Counted from the first letter of the stretch, positions 26,529-36,312 are shown. The stretch is 64,000 bases of DNA from Paenibacillus sp. FJAT-29882 (GCF_001510645.1 NZ_LMVB01000005.1:102019-166018); one strand, 5' to 3'. Made by a program: numbers and translations. The notes: generated by a model not told the origin, from the sequence alone.

Positions 26529-27236
26529 TTACTCCTGTTCAGGGTTACGAAGGTAATAGCCTACCCCTCTTCTTGTTACAATCCAGCCCGGGTGGCTTGG
26601 GTTATCTTCAATTTTTTCACGAAGACGTCTAACCGTAACATCGACGGTACGCACATCGCCAAAATAATCATATCCCCATACCGTTTGTAACAAATGCTCG
26701 CGTGTCATCACTTGACCAATATGTTTTGCCAAGTAATGGAGCAATTCAAATTCTCGATGAGTTAATTCAATCGTATCACCGCGTTTGGAAACCACATAAG
26801 CATCTGGGTGAATAATGAGTGTGCCAACCGAAATCTCTTTCGATTGTTCTTCAGGATTTGCAGCTGGAGCCGCTTGCTGGCGTCTTAAATTCGCCTTCAC
26901 TCGGGCAATGATCTCTCGTGTACTAAAAGGCTTTGTCACATAATCATCCGCTCCTAGCTCAAGCCCCAATACTTTATCGATTTCGGAGTCTTTTGCTGTA
27001 AGCATGATAATAGGTGTTTCATACTTCTTGCGTACTTCTCGGCAGACCTCCATGCCATCTCGCTGGGGCAACATAATATCTAATAAAATTAAATCTGGCT
27101 GAAGTTCTTCCACCATTTTAAGAGCCTCATTGCCATCATAAGCACAATAAACATCAAAGCCCTCTTTTTTTAGGTTAAATTGTAGAATATCAGCAATTGG
27201 TTTTTCATCATCAACAACAAGAATTTTCTTTTCCAT
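26529..27236 (-). CDS. walR: Response regulator WalR (YycF)
   Basis: A 235-residue OmpR-type response regulator. The receiver domain starts [20 protein letters not shown]; phospho-acceptor Asp is in [20 protein letters not shown]; the switch residues are in [20 protein letters not shown]. The winged-helix domain with [15 protein letters not shown] and [20 protein letters not shown] follows. It controls autolysins and wall metabolism and is essential. The ATG at 27236 is preferred to the frame opening at 27281 because GGGGAA lies eight bases before it and it gives the family N-terminus. First gene of the wal operon. Confidence 0.97.
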   Translation of the reverse strand: MEKKILVVDDEKPIADILQFNLKKEGFDVYCAYDGNEALKMVEELQPDLILLDIMLPQRDGMEVCREVRKKYETPIIMLTAKDSEIDKVLGLELGADDYVTKPFSTREIIARVKANLRRQQAAPAANPEEQSKEISVGTLIIHPDAYVVSKRGDTIELTHREFELLHYLAKHIGQVMTREHLLQTVWGYDYFGDVRTVDVTVRRLREKIEDNPSHPGWIVTRRGVGYYLRNPEQE

Positions 27237-27446
27237 AAACATTTCCCCTTTATCTACAAATCGTGTCCAATATATATACATGTACCTTTTATTAATTAAA
27301 CAAAAGATTTATCATTCATCTATTTATAAAAAATCTAGTAAGCTTCTCTCTACCTTACTTTATCATTTTATCATAATGAAATCATCCTATTCCTACTATC
27401 ACCCCTTATTTACCAGATCTTTTCCTGTCCTTTCTTTTCTACATAA

Positions 27447-27475
27447 AAAATCTTCGAATCTATAATCCGAAGACT
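27447..27475 (-). terminator. Terminator of the M23 peptidase gene
   Basis: TCTTCG (minus) pairs with CGAAGA (plus 27468-27473 and 27451-27456), followed on the minus strand by TTTTTTATG. Confidence 0.65.
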
Positions 27476-27511
27476 TGCAAAAAAACGAAAGTATCCGTTT
27501 TATTGTTTCAT

Positions 27512-27564
27512 AAAGTAAAACTTCAAGCAGTGGGGTGTTACTACCCGTTAATGCACGATAAAAT
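27512..27564 (+). repeat. Dispersed repeat copy 2, overlapping the M23 gene end
   Basis: AAAACTTCAAGCAGTGGGG, a short link, then CTACCCGTTAATGCACGATA. The GTTAATGCACGATAAAATC part, read on the minus strand, supplies the last codons DFIVH and the stop of the M23 peptidase gene. Confidence 0.65.
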
Positions 27565-28306
27565 CTAGCGGATCAACAAGACGGCCATTTTTCAAAATCT
27601 CAAAATGAAGGTGGGTGCCAGTTGAATGGCCTGTTGAACCCATGATACCAATTTTAGAACCACTTTTAACGGTATCCCCTATCTTCACATCCACCAATTC
27701 AAGATGGGCATAAATTGTTTCGTACCCGTTATTATGATTAATCCTAATTTTATTACCATAACCACCTGATACTCCAGCTTCAACCACAGTACCGTGATCA
27801 GCTGCATGAATGGTTTTCGTAGTTGGTTGCGCAATATCAATACCTTTATGCATTTTCCCAAAGCTTGGGCCTTGTTCACTAGAAATATACCCTCCATCTG
27901 CAGGCCAGATAAAAGAACCTGTTCCTCGTGATGGAGTTTGCTTTATTCCTTTAACAATTCTCGATACTTCCTCAGCCTCTTCTTTAGATGAAAGATGCGT
28001 AAACATCTCATCAGTAATAACATATGCATAGGCTTCTTCTTTGCCTTCGAATTGTCTTATTACTTCCCGTAGTACCTCACCACTCGCCCTATCAGTATTA
28101 AATACTTGCTCCTCTATTAACTGATTTTTATATAAAAAATTTGTCATACTACTTCCAACTTCATTATGCACATAATCTTGATCAATCAGGAGCGTCTCAT
28201 CCGCGTCTATGGCAGCTTCAGAACCTTTTGGAATAATGGTCATCACAAAAAGAATGATATTAGCCATTATTAATAAAGCAGAACATACACTCTTCCTACT
28301 TAACAT
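27548..28306 (-). CDS. M23-family peptidoglycan endopeptidase, membrane-anchored
   Basis: A 252-residue protein with an N-terminal signal anchor (VCSALLIMANIILFVMTIIP), an extracellular linker and a LytM/M23 domain at about 140-250. Zinc ligands are in FGKMHKGIDIAQ (HxxxD) and GTHLHFEIL (HxH). GGYGNKIRINHNNGYETIYA with HLE is the typical core. It would cut peptide cross-links in the wall. The ATG at 28306 is chosen over 28351 because GGGAGG lies nine bases upstream and the anchor then starts at residue 5. It stands alone between tRNAs and the WalRK operon. Copies of a dispersed repeat flank it on both sides, one supplying its stop codon. Confidence 0.87.
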   Translation of the reverse strand: MLSRKSVCSALLIMANIILFVMTIIPKGSEAAIDADETLLIDQDYVHNEVGSSMTNFLYKNQLIEEQVFNTDRASGEVLREVIRQFEGKEEAYAYVITDEMFTHLSSKEEAEEVSRIVKGIKQTPSRGTGSFIWPADGGYISSEQGPSFGKMHKGIDIAQPTTKTIHAADHGTVVEAGVSGGYGNKIRINHNNGYETIYAHLELVDVKIGDTVKSGSKIGIMGSTGHSTGTHLHFEILKNGRLVDPLDFIVH

Positions 28307-28360
28307 ATCCTTAATCCTCCCTATTGCCATGTAACTCAATTCATTAAACATTTAAGTTGT

Positions 28361-28412
28361 ATCATGAAACTCCAATCAGTAGGGTTTTGCTGCCCGTTAA
28401 TACTGGATAAAT
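28361..28412 (+). repeat. Dispersed repeat copy 3
   Basis: ATGAAACTCCAATCAGTAGGG followed by TTTTGCTGCCCGTTAATACT and GGATAAATC. Same orientation as copy 2, on the upstream side of the M23 gene. Confidence 0.65.
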
Positions 28413-28487
28413 CTAGATAAATTGGACTAGTTTCATTTTCAACTACTCTACCATACTATTAAATGAAACATGGGATAGACTCCGTAA

Positions 28488-28504
28488 TGTAATACAATTG
28501 TATA
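28488..28504. promoter_or_regulatory. WalR-like box over the M23 promoter
   Basis: TGTAAT-ACAAT-TGTATA fits the WalR consensus TGTWAH-N5-TGTWAH at 11 of 12 fixed positions, on the strand opposite to the gene. On the minus strand a promoter TTGTAA-17-TACAAT overlaps it. This would suit repression by WalR; inferred only. Confidence 0.35.
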
Positions 28505-28578
28505 ATTTTTGACATAGTGTTACAAAAGGATAACCTATAGCTAAAATGAGTTCAAACCAATTCATAAAAACAAGGCAC

Positions 28579-28603
28579 AAAAAAACACCCCAAAAGGAGT
28601 GTT
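28579..28603 (-). terminator. Terminator of the tRNA cluster
   Basis: On the minus strand AACACTCC pairs with GGGGTGTT (plus 28596-28603 and 28584-28591), followed by TTTTTGTG. It ends just behind tRNA-Phe. Confidence 0.75.
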
Positions 28604-28609
28604 ATGGAG

Positions 28610-28682
28610 TGGCTCAGGACGGAATCGAACCGCCGACACAAGGATTTTCAGTCCTTTGCTCTACCGACTGAGCTACTGAGCC
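28610..28682 (-). tRNA. tRNA-Phe (GAA)
   Basis: Full cloverleaf on the minus strand starting GGCTCAGTAGCTCAG. The anticodon loop is CTGAAAA with GAA, and the T-loop is GGTTCGATTCC. The CCA end is not encoded. Last gene of a Lys-Glu-Asp-Phe cluster, the order of B. subtilis trnY. Confidence 0.95.
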
Positions 28683-28744
28683 ATATTAATAATCCACTAA
28701 AGTCTATTGCAGACTCTAAGCTTTTCATTTTCTAAAAAATAAAA

Positions 28745-28820
28745 TGGCGGTCCCGACGGGAATCGAACCCGCGATCTCCTGCGTGACAGGCAGGCATGTT
28801 AACCGCTACACCACGGGACC
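28745..28820 (-). tRNA. tRNA-Asp (GTC)
   Basis: Cloverleaf on the minus strand starting GGTCCCGTGGTGTAG. The anticodon loop is CTGTCAC with GTC, and the T-loop is GGTTCGATTCC. The CCA end is encoded. Confidence 0.95.
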
Positions 28821-28906
28821 ATATCAATATAATCATGTTAAGCATACTATTGAATTCTTACAAGCTAGCTGGACTTGCCAGCTACTTGATTTACTTCAAT
28901 AGCCGA

Positions 28907-28978
28907 TGACCCCTACGGGATTCGAACCCGTGTTACCGCCGTGAAAGGGCGGTGTCTTAACCGCTTGACCAAGGGGCC
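28907..28978 (-). tRNA. tRNA-Glu (TTC)
   Basis: Cloverleaf on the minus strand starting GGCCCCTTGGTCAAG. The anticodon loop is CTTTCAC with TTC, and the T-loop is GGTTCGAATCC. The CCA end is not encoded. Confidence 0.95.
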
Positions 28979-28984
28979 GTATTA

Positions 28985-29060
28985 TGGTGAGCCATGCAGG
29001 ATTCGAACCTGCGACCCTCTGATTAAAAGTCAGATGCTCTACCAACTGAGCTAATGGCTC
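28985..29060 (-). tRNA. tRNA-Lys (TTT)
   Basis: Cloverleaf on the minus strand starting GAGCCATTAGCTCAG. The anticodon loop is CTTTTAA with TTT, and the T-loop is GGTTCGAATCC. The CCA end is encoded. First gene of the cluster. Confidence 0.95.
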
Positions 29061-29210
29061 GTACAAAAATTTCACTCATTTGTGACGACGCTTTTGATAA
29101 TATCATAGTTCTACTTGTTAGCGCAATAGTATTTTAATTTTTTTTTCAAAATGTGACCTTTAATGTTTCACGTATTGTAAATAGGGCATTCATTTGAGCT
29201 CTTTAAAACA

Positions 29211-29244
29211 CTAAGGTGGAGACCTAAAAAGGCCTCCACCTTAG
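29211..29244 (-). terminator. Terminator of purA
   Basis: CTAAGGTGGAG (plus 29211-29221) pairs with CTCCACCTTAG (plus 29234-29244), and on the minus strand TGTTTTAAAG follows. The T-run is weak but the stem is strong. Confidence 0.65.
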
Positions 29245-29251
29245 GATTAGA

Positions 29252-30544
29252 CTATTCTAAACGCCAAGGACTTCTAACGATATTTGTTTGATTTCGGTCT
29301 GGACCTACTGAGAAGGTCGTTAGTGGAATACCCGTCAGCTGAGAAATCCGCTCTATATAATGACGGGCATTTTCCGGAAGTTCGTCCAATGACTTGCAGT
29401 TCGTAATGTCTTCAGGCCAGCCTGGTAGTTCTTCATAAACAGGCTCACATTCCCCAATCATTTTCAAACTTGCCGGGAATTCATGTATGATTTGATCTTT
29501 ATATTTATAGGCTACGCAGATTTTCACTGTTTCAATCCCTGACAACACATCAATTGAATTAAGTGATAGATCCGTGATTCCGCTGACACGGCGAGCATGA
29601 CGAACAACTACAGAGTCAAACCAACCTACCCGGCGAGGTCTGCCCGTTGTTGTTCCATATTCACGGCCCACTTCACGAATTTGATGACCAATTTCATTAT
29701 CTAATTCAGTTGGGAAAGGACCATCACCCACCCGGCTTGTGTAAGCTTTACATACTCCAACCACATGGTTGATTTTTGTTGGACCAACACCTGAACCGAT
29801 TGTTACTCCTCCTGCTACTGGGTTTGATGAAGTAACGAATGGATAGGTTCCTTGGTCAATATCTAGCATTACCCCTTGGGCACCCTCAAATAAAACACGT
29901 TTTCCTTCATCCAACGCATCATTCAAGACTACTGAAGTATCGCAAACATATTGCTTAATTTGTTGACCATATTCGTAATATTCTTCAAAAATATCTTCTA
30001 GTTTGAAGCCTTCTGTTTCATAAAAACGTTCAAGCATACGGTTTTTTTCCTCAAGGTTAGAAATGAGTTTTTCTTCAAATACTTCTCGGTCAAGTAAATC
30101 TGCCATGCGGATTCCGTTTCTTGCTGCTTTGTCCATATAAGCAGGGCCGATGCCTTTTTTCGTCGTGCCAATTTTATTCACACCTTTGCGCTCTTCTTCC
30201 ACTTCGTCCAATTTCAAATGATAAGGAAGAATGACGTGAGCACGGTTAGAAATACGCAGATTATCTGTTGTAACCCCATGATTATGCAGATATGCCAATT
30301 CTGCAACAAGTGCTTTCGGATCCACAACCATCCCATTGCCAATCACACAAACTTTCTCACTGTAGAAAATCCCAGAAGGAATTAAATGAAGTTTATATGT
30401 TTGACCATTAAATTTAATCGTATGCCCCGCATTGTTCCCACCTTGATAACGAGCGATGGCTTCTGCATTTTGAGATAAAAAGTCTGTGATTTTCCCTTTT
30501 CCTTCGTCGCCCCATTGCGTTCCAACTACTACCACTGATGACAT
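29252..30544 (-). CDS. purA: Adenylosuccinate synthetase
   Basis: A 430-residue GTP-dependent enzyme that condenses IMP with aspartate, the first step from IMP to AMP. Seen are [20 protein letters not shown] (phosphate loop and catalytic Asp), [13 protein letters not shown] with the catalytic His, [40 protein letters not shown], and the C-terminal [14 protein letters not shown]. The ATG at 30544 is chosen because the longer frame from 30571 lacks the family start; AGGTGC with GGAGG lies upstream. It stands alone with its own promoter, PurBox-like pair and terminator. Confidence 0.97.
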   Translation of the reverse strand: MSSVVVVGTQWGDEGKGKITDFLSQNAEAIARYQGGNNAGHTIKFNGQTYKLHLIPSGIFYSEKVCVIGNGMVVDPKALVAELAYLHNHGVTTDNLRISNRAHVILPYHLKLDEVEEERKGVNKIGTTKKGIGPAYMDKAARNGIRMADLLDREVFEEKLISNLEEKNRMLERFYETEGFKLEDIFEEYYEYGQQIKQYVCDTSVVLNDALDEGKRVLFEGAQGVMLDIDQGTYPFVTSSNPVAGGVTIGSGVGPTKINHVVGVCKAYTSRVGDGPFPTELDNEIGHQIREVGREYGTTTGRPRRVGWFDSVVVRHARRVSGITDLSLNSIDVLSGIETVKICVAYKYKDQIIHEFPASLKMIGECEPVYEELPGWPEDITNCKSLDELPENARHYIERISQLTGIPLTTFSVGPDRNQTNIVRSPWRLE

Positions 30545-30612
30545 ATTAGAAAAGCACCTCCAAAGGTTCACGTAATCCCGGATTATGTACCGGTCTCTTA
30601 TTCAACAAACCT

Positions 30613-30641
30613 ATTTTAACAGTAATTGTCACCCCAGTCAA
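30613..30641 (-). promoter_or_regulatory. SigA-type promoter of purA
   Basis: On the minus strand TTGACT (30636-30641) and TAAAAT (30613-30618) are separated by 17 bases, 70-100 bases upstream of the purA start. Confidence 0.65.
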
Positions 30642-30643
30642 CT

Positions 30644-30688
30644 ATAATACGAACATTGATTAAAATTAATGTGAAATCATTCGCCAAT
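30644..30688. promoter_or_regulatory. PurBox-like pair upstream of purA (PurR operator)
   Basis: ATAATACGAACATT (30644-30657) resembles PurBox AWWWCCGAACWWT. An inverted, weaker partner AATCATTCGCCAAT lies at 30675-30688, 17 bases away, which is the spacing of Bacillus PurBox pairs. It is directly upstream of the -35 element, so PurR repression responsive to PRPP is expected. Inferred from pattern. Confidence 0.45.
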
Positions 30689-30769
30689 AACCATAACCAT
30701 TCTCTTATTTTCTCCATTTTTTTTTTGAATATACGGCTTTCAATTAAAAGGATGCCACAAAAGGGGAAC

Positions 30770-30898
30770 CACTGAAAAAGTAGCTCTTTTTAAAATTTTT
30801 GAAGATCTTCATCAAATATACAGATAAAAAAATAAGCTAACGACCAATATGTAGTAGGTCGTTAGCTTATTTTCCTCTTTAAATGGACTTTTTCAGTG
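30770..30898. mobile_element. MITE-like element with CACTGAAAAAGT inverted ends
   Basis: CACTGAAAAAGT (30770-30781) and its exact complement ACTTTTTCAGTG (30887-30898) bound a 129-base element without a gene. Inside, AATAAGCTAACGACC (30831-30845) pairs perfectly with GGTCGTTAGCTTATT (30857-30871) and, with flanking A and T runs, could end transcription both ways. Ends of this type occur on IS elements of Bacillaceae, so it may be a nonautonomous derivative. Confidence 0.55.
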
Positions 30899-31003
30899 CC
30901 CTCCAAAAGGGAAGGATCCATGTCACAATAATTACGTACAATAAAATACGGGAATGAACTCAAATTCACTGTGAAAGTGCACTCAAAACCTTATCTACTA
31001 TCA

Positions 31004-32368
31004 CTATGCCCCCGGTGGCATGCCAGCATCATCCATACGCCTCTCAAGGTTAACGAATTTATTATATTCCTTTACGAAGGCAAGAGATACGGTTCCTACT
31101 GGACCATTACGTTGTTTAGCAATGATAATTTCGATAATATTCTTGTTTTCTGATTCTTTGTCATAATAATCATCTCGATATAGGAAAGCGACAATATCCG
31201 CATCCTGCTCGATACTTCCTGATTCCCGAATATCAGACATCATCGGTCGCTTGTCTTGTCTTTGCTCGACTCCACGAGAGAGCTGAGAAAGGGCAATGAC
31301 CGGCACTTGAAGTTCACGAGCAAGCGACTTAAGAGAACGAGAGATTTCAGATACTTCTTGTTGACGGTTTTCACCAGAACGCCCATTTCCTTGAATTAAC
31401 TGAAGATAATCAATCATAATCATCCCAAGACCGTTCTCTTGCTTAAGACGGCGGCACTTGGAGCGGATTTCACCAATCCGGACACCTGGAGTATCATCGA
31501 TATAGATTCCAGCATTCGATAAGCTTCCCATTGCCATTGTCAGCTTACGCCAGTCTTCATCTGTCAGGGCACCTGTTCGTAAGTTCTGGGCATTAATATT
31601 TCCTTCTGCACAAAGCATACGCATCACGAGCTGTTCAGCACCCATCTCAAGGCTGAAAATCGCAACATTTTCGTCCGTTTTCGTTGCAACATTTTGAGCG
31701 ATATTCAGTGCAAATGCTGTTTTACCAACAGACGGACGAGCTGCAACGATAATTAAATCGTTCCGCTGAAACCCAGCAGTCATCCGATCAAGCTCAGCAA
31801 ATCCGGTTGGAATACCTGTAACATCGCCTTTTCGATTGGTCAGCTCCTCTATATTATCGTAAGCTCTGACAAGGACATCTTTAATATTTTGGAAGGCTCC
31901 CGAATTTTTCCTTTGGGCAACCTCCATAATACTTTTCTCAGCCTCGCCCAACAGACTTTCCACTTCATCTTCCCGGCTGTATCCTTCTTGAGCAATATTG
32001 GTTGCCGTACGAATTAACCTTCTCAATAGTGATTTTTCTTCTACAATTTTCGCATAGTATTCGACATTGGCTGCAGTAGGGACTGAAGCAGCCAGTTCAC
32101 TTAAATAAGAAACACCCCCGACTTCTTCTAGGGTTTTTGCAGCTGCCAGCTCTTCGGTAACTGTCACTAAATCGACAGCCTTTCCCATGTCATTAAGCTT
32201 AAGCATGGCATTAAATACCTTTTGATGTGAAGATCGATAAAAATCTTCAGGTATTAAAATCTCCGAAGAAACTGTTAATGATGAAGGCTCCAAAAAGATG
32301 GCTCCCAAAACAGCCTGTTCCGCTTCAACATTCTGTGGTGGTATCCGATCTTGAAATGCTTCATTCAT
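31004..32368 (-). CDS. dnaB: Replicative DNA helicase DnaB (DnaC of B. subtilis)
   Basis: A 454-residue hexameric helicase. The N-terminal domain starts RIPPQNVEAEQAVLGAIFLE. The RecA-like domain has Walker A in VAARPSVGKTAFALNIAQNV, Walker B region MIMIDYLQLIQGNGRSGENR, and SDIRESGSIEQDADIVAFLY with the arginine finger region. It unwinds DNA at the fork. Length is normal. Start ATG at 32368 follows AGGAGGCC. It lies behind rplI by about 290 bases, as in B. subtilis (where it is named dnaC). Confidence 0.97.
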   Translation of the reverse strand: MNEAFQDRIPPQNVEAEQAVLGAIFLEPSSLTVSSEILIPEDFYRSSHQKVFNAMLKLNDMGKAVDLVTVTEELAAAKTLEEVGGVSYLSELAASVPTAANVEYYAKIVEEKSLLRRLIRTATNIAQEGYSREDEVESLLGEAEKSIMEVAQRKNSGAFQNIKDVLVRAYDNIEELTNRKGDVTGIPTGFAELDRMTAGFQRNDLIIVAARPSVGKTAFALNIAQNVATKTDENVAIFSLEMGAEQLVMRMLCAEGNINAQNLRTGALTDEDWRKLTMAMGSLSNAGIYIDDTPGVRIGEIRSKCRRLKQENGLGMIMIDYLQLIQGNGRSGENRQQEVSEISRSLKSLARELQVPVIALSQLSRGVEQRQDKRPMMSDIRESGSIEQDADIVAFLYRDDYYDKESENKNIIEIIIAKQRNGPVGTVSLAFVKEYNKFVNLERRMDDAGMPPGA

Positions 32369-32469
32369 ATTTTGGCCTCCTTTTTTACAAAATTCTTTTA
32401 CAAATTTATTTAAATAGCATAGCTATCGTACAATCAGAATCATTCCATTAAAAAAAGAAGATTGAACGT

Positions 32470-32511
32470 AAAAGCCCGATCTCCTTTTTTGTGGAAAAAG
32501 GGCGGGGCTTC
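32470..32511 (-). terminator. Possible terminator or hairpin behind rplI
   Basis: On the minus strand AAGCCCCGCCC and the downstream GGGCTTTT form an imperfect stem around a loop of about 20 bases in the rplI-dnaB gap. The T-run is short. It may only reduce read-through. Confidence 0.3.
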
Positions 32512-32660
32512 GCAAAATCAGCTCCGCACCGCCACCTTTATTAGGTGATGCAATTTGAGAATCTAACCTTTTTCACCGTTGGGTTTTAGATCAGATGCTC
32601 ATCGATATTTCTTACCTATCTCTATTTTATCAATTTTTTATCGATATGATAGTGCTAAAA

Positions 32661-33110
32661 TTAGTTAATTTCTTTTACTGAAACCGTTAGCGTCGCCGCC
32701 ACTTCATGGTGCAGTTTAACTGGTAGTTTCGTATGGCCTAAAGTACGGATACCATCATTAAGATCCATCTTTCGTTTATCAATCTTGATGCCATGCTTCT
32801 TCTGAAGTGCTTCAGCAATTTGTTTTGTTGTAATTGAGCCGAATAATCTGCCACCTTCACCAGCTTTCGCTTCCAGCTCGACTGTTAGGTTTTCGATTGT
32901 TTCTTTCAATTCTTTTGCTTGCTGCAATTCTTCGGCTGCAAGCTGATCCTCTTTATTTTTTTGAGCTTCAAGTGTTTTTGTGTTTGCGTTATTCGCTTCA
33001 ACAGCTAATCCTTGTTTTAAAAGAAAGTTATGTGCATAGCCATCTGCAACATTTTTAACTTCCCCTTTTTTTCCTTTTCCTTTTACGTCTTTTAAAAAGA
33101 TTACTTTCAT
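32661..33110 (-). CDS. rplI: 50S ribosomal protein L9
   Basis: A 149-residue protein binding domain V of 23S rRNA. Seen are the N-terminal [20 protein letters not shown] followed by [16 protein letters not shown] (the signature), a long connecting helix, and the C-terminal domain with [20 protein letters not shown]. The ATG at 33110 overlaps the TGA of gdpP by four bases (ATGA), so translation is coupled. Confidence 0.97.
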   Translation of the reverse strand: MKVIFLKDVKGKGKKGEVKNVADGYAHNFLLKQGLAVEANNANTKTLEAQKNKEDQLAAEELQQAKELKETIENLTVELEAKAGEGGRLFGSITTKQIAEALQKKHGIKIDKRKMDLNDGIRTLGHTKLPVKLHHEVAATLTVSVKEIN

Positions 33111-35080
33111 TGTCTTTTTCCTCCTTCTAAATATTCATCGATAGCTGCTTTTAATAATGATTCAGCTTCATCAATCGTACCTGTCACTTGAGCTGCTGCG
33201 TTAGTTAAATGCCCTCCGCCATGAATCATCTCCATAATGACTTGCACATTTATATCTCCGAGTGAACGAGCACTGATACCAACCACGTCATCTGAACGCT
33301 TCGCAATGACAAAAGAAGCAACGACTCCGTCCATCGTAAGCAATGTATCAGCGGTCTGGGCGATTAATACTTGATTATGGCTTTCGTCAGGCTCACCAAC
33401 TGTAATGGCAATGCCCTCCTTATAAAAGGAGACCGTTTCAATGAGCTTCGAACGCTCAATATACGTATGAACATCTTCTTTTAAAAACTTCTGAACGAGT
33501 ACTGTGTCCGCTCCCTGGGTACGTAAATAAGATGCCGCATCAAAGGTTCTTGAACCCGTGCGAAGGGTGAAGCTCTTAGTATCGACGATAATGCCTGCAA
33601 GCAGGGAAGTGGCCTCCAGCATATCCATCTTGCTTTTCTTCGGCTGATATTCAAGTAGCTCAGTCACAAGCTCTGCCGTTGATGAAGCATACGGCTCCAT
33701 ATAAACGAGCAAAGAATGAGAAATGAACTCATCACTACGTCTGTGATGGTCAATTACGACCACTTGATCCATTCTGTTCAACAATCGTTCATCAATGACC
33801 ATTGAAGGTTTGTGGGTATCAACAATGACTAGGAGTGTTTCATCCGTAATTATTTCAGAGGCATCCTCTGGTGTAATAAACCGTCCATATAAATCAGGTT
33901 TCGTTGTTTTGATTTCCTCTATTAATCGTTGAACACTTTTATCGATATCTTGAAAGTCAATTACGATATAGCCTTCACGGTCGTTCGTCTGTGCAACCTT
34001 TAATATACCTATAGCTGAACCAATCGCATCCATATCAGGGCTCTTATGCCCCATTACAATAACCTTATCGCTATCAAGAACAATATCCTTCAATGCATGG
34101 GAGATGACCCTTGCCCGCACCCTTGTGCGTTTCTCCATTGGGTTCGTTTTGCCTCCATAGAACTTAACTTTTCCATTCGGCAATTTAATAGCTACTTGAT
34201 CACCACCGCGTCCTAACGCCAAATCAAGACTCGATTGAGCAATTGATCCTAACTCAGGCAACGAGGATATACTGGAACCTACGCCGATACTTAATGTCAG
34301 TGGTACATTATGTTTCGAAGTTGATTCGCGAATTTCATCCAGTATAGCAAATTTCCCTTTTTCTAGCTGTTGTAAAATACTTTCATTAAAAATTCCAATA
34401 AAGCGATCTGAAGAAGTCCGTTTTAGTAAAACTCCATTATCATTTGCCCATTTATTAAGTAAGGAGGTAACCATGCTGTTTAAACTACTTTTGCGTTGAT
34501 CGTCCATCCCCTGAGTCAAATCATCATAGTTATCGAGGAAAATCACCGCAATAACTGTTCGTTCATCTTCGTACAACTTTTCAATTTCAATTTGTTCTGT
34601 GACATCAAAAAAGTACAACAACCGTTCCTCAGGCTTATGCACAATCCTGAATTTTCGATTATTAAGAGTGATTGTATCACTCTCCAATTCCTGCTTAACT
34701 AACGGAACAATCGATTCCGCTACATCATACAGCGATCTGCCCGTTAAAGAGTCTTCATCAAAGCAAGAAGCTAAGTACGGGTTCGTCCATTCGATATAAT
34801 ACTCATCATTCATTAGCATAATCCCAATCGGCATTTCGAGTAGTGCCTCTTCACCGACCTTTTTTAAACGATACGATAAGGTTGAGATATATTCCTCAGT
34901 TTCACGTCGATTTCGTAATTCCACTTGCAGGACAAGGCCGAACAACCCAATAAAAAGAAAAAGACCTATTGCCGCAGCCCACCAATTGTAATATGCGAGG
35001 ACTCCCAATAAAAGAATGGCTACCGAAAGCAATCCATATAAACGGGATAGGATCTGGTACTTTTTTAAATATGATGGCAT
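33107..35080 (-). CDS. gdpP: Cyclic-di-AMP phosphodiesterase GdpP (YybT)
   Basis: A 657-residue membrane enzyme, exact family length. In order: two membrane helices (about 10-55), a heme-binding PAS-like domain (about 80-150), a degenerate GGDEF domain (about 170-300), and a DHH/DHHA1 phosphodiesterase. The latter has [17 protein letters not shown] (about 345), [21 protein letters not shown] and [14 protein letters not shown]. It hydrolyses c-di-AMP to pApA and so tunes potassium and wall homeostasis. The ATG at 35080 is preferred to 35122 because AGGAG lies eight bases before it. It overlaps rplI by four bases. Confidence 0.96.
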   Translation of the reverse strand: MPSYLKKYQILSRLYGLLSVAILLLGVLAYYNWWAAAIGLFLFIGLFGLVLQVELRNRRETEEYISTLSYRLKKVGEEALLEMPIGIMLMNDEYYIEWTNPYLASCFDEDSLTGRSLYDVAESIVPLVKQELESDTITLNNRKFRIVHKPEERLLYFFDVTEQIEIEKLYEDERTVIAVIFLDNYDDLTQGMDDQRKSSLNSMVTSLLNKWANDNGVLLKRTSSDRFIGIFNESILQQLEKGKFAILDEIRESTSKHNVPLTLSIGVGSSISSLPELGSIAQSSLDLALGRGGDQVAIKLPNGKVKFYGGKTNPMEKRTRVRARVISHALKDIVLDSDKVIVMGHKSPDMDAIGSAIGILKVAQTNDREGYIVIDFQDIDKSVQRLIEEIKTTKPDLYGRFITPEDASEIITDETLLVIVDTHKPSMVIDERLLNRMDQVVVIDHHRRSDEFISHSLLVYMEPYASSTAELVTELLEYQPKKSKMDMLEATSLLAGIIVDTKSFTLRTGSRTFDAASYLRTQGADTVLVQKFLKEDVHTYIERSKLIETVSFYKEGIAITVGEPDESHNQVLIAQTADTLLTMDGVVASFVIAKRSDDVVGISARSLGDINVQVIMEMIHGGGHLTNAAAQVTGTIDEAESLLKAAIDEYLEGGKRQ

Positions 35081-35136
35081 ATTTTCAGCTCCTAAAAGCA
35101 TCATACATTTTGCTCGTTTCAATCATTTTATGCACG

Positions 35137-36066
35137 TTATTTCTTTTTAGCGCTATTTTGTCTCAAAGGAAAACCTAAATCGATAATACCCAAGAATCTA
35201 ACGATAAATTGAAAAACTGGGTTTATTAATAAAAGGATAATAATAATTATGAGTATGACCTTTGACCGTCCTTGTCTATGTGACCCAAAAAAGACAAACG
35301 CCAAACCTTGCAACAAGACAAAAAACTGCAAGATAAATAAAGATTGGAGATTACGGTAAATACGAAATCACCTTGATTAGGATTCGTATTCATCGCTATA
35401 ATCATTGTAATTAAATAATACCATAAAATACTTTCGGAAGTTGTAGATCTCTAAATGGTGGCCATTTCAATTTCTTATCACTAAATCGTTTTAAAAACGG
35501 ATGAGCGACTAAAAGGATGATAAAGGGCGAGATCATCGAAATCATTACAAACATAGATGGTATTAGTGTATCTATTAAATCAATTGCAGCATAAATATTT
35601 TCTAAGCTCTTATCTGTTGGAGACTTTCCAAATGCAGCGAGTATTTCGCTGGATTGGTCTACTGATATTTTCAGCATTCCAATACTCTCGGTAATAACAT
35701 TCACATTCATGAACCTCCGAACATCACGATTATACAAGCTAACACAACAAGCACTGTACTAATGTATATCTTGATGGTTGAGTGACTTTTCCGCAAATGA
35801 TAGCCAATTACAATCCCTAGAAATCCTGTTAATAAGGCTACCGGTAGTGCCAGAATAGTCCCAAAGATCATAGTTAGTAAACAAGCAATGAATAAGAAGC
35901 CAAAAGCCCAGGTCATATTTTGTTTAAGCGCTATTAAAATAAAAGGAATCGGTAAAATAAAAAATAAGATTGATCCAATGAAGGGAAGTTGAATCGCCAA
36001 AAACAATAATATACTATACAGAGCAAGCAATACTCCGCCTTCCGCTACCTTTCTTCCGTTTTTCAA
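35137..36066 (-). pseudogene. yybS: YybS (DUF2232 membrane protein), split by two frameshifts
   Basis: Three colinear open pieces in the place of yybS, between rpsR and gdpP. Piece 1 (36066-35707): KNGRKVAEGGVLLALYSILL to ACIIVMFGGS. Piece 2 (35737-35411), in another frame: NVNVITESIGMLKISVDQSS to PFRDLQLPKVFYGII. Piece 3 (35331-35137) is back in the first frame: QFFVLLQGLAFVFFGSHRQG to the C-terminus. Together they equal the usual 310 residues with its membrane helices. Piece 2 reads on into LITMIIAMNTNPNQGDFVFT before the shift back near 35340. No single full protein can be made unless these are sequencing errors. YybS function is unknown. Confidence 0.8.
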
Positions 36067-36312
36067 CTTTTCAAATCATTTTATGATTACAATCAAAATC
36101 CTAAAGAATGGAATAGAGGAAAAGCCTTCTATTATTGTAGCTGTTTGCAGTACTATATTTCAAATTTTCTCTCTGTTTCTTCTTCCACTTTTATTAAATT
36201 TATGTACAATTATGTTCAATAAGGGGTCACAGCGACTTGAATGAAGTATCGGGTTCCTTGTAGTGCGTGTTCATAAAGTGAGGATTAAAGTATTATTCTA
36301 TTTTCACTTACA

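Larger units (their letters stand above)
30545..31003. other. purA-dnaB gap with purA control region and a MITE-like element
   Basis: The 459-base gap holds the purA promoter and PurBox-like pair (30613-30688), the small inverted-repeat element (30770-30898) with an inner strong hairpin, and about 100 bases behind dnaB. No gene is seen. Confidence 0.6.

Noticed and set aside
29163..29180. parS-like TGTTTCACGT behind the tRNA cluster
   Set aside because: Only one half fits; the palindrome is not completed.
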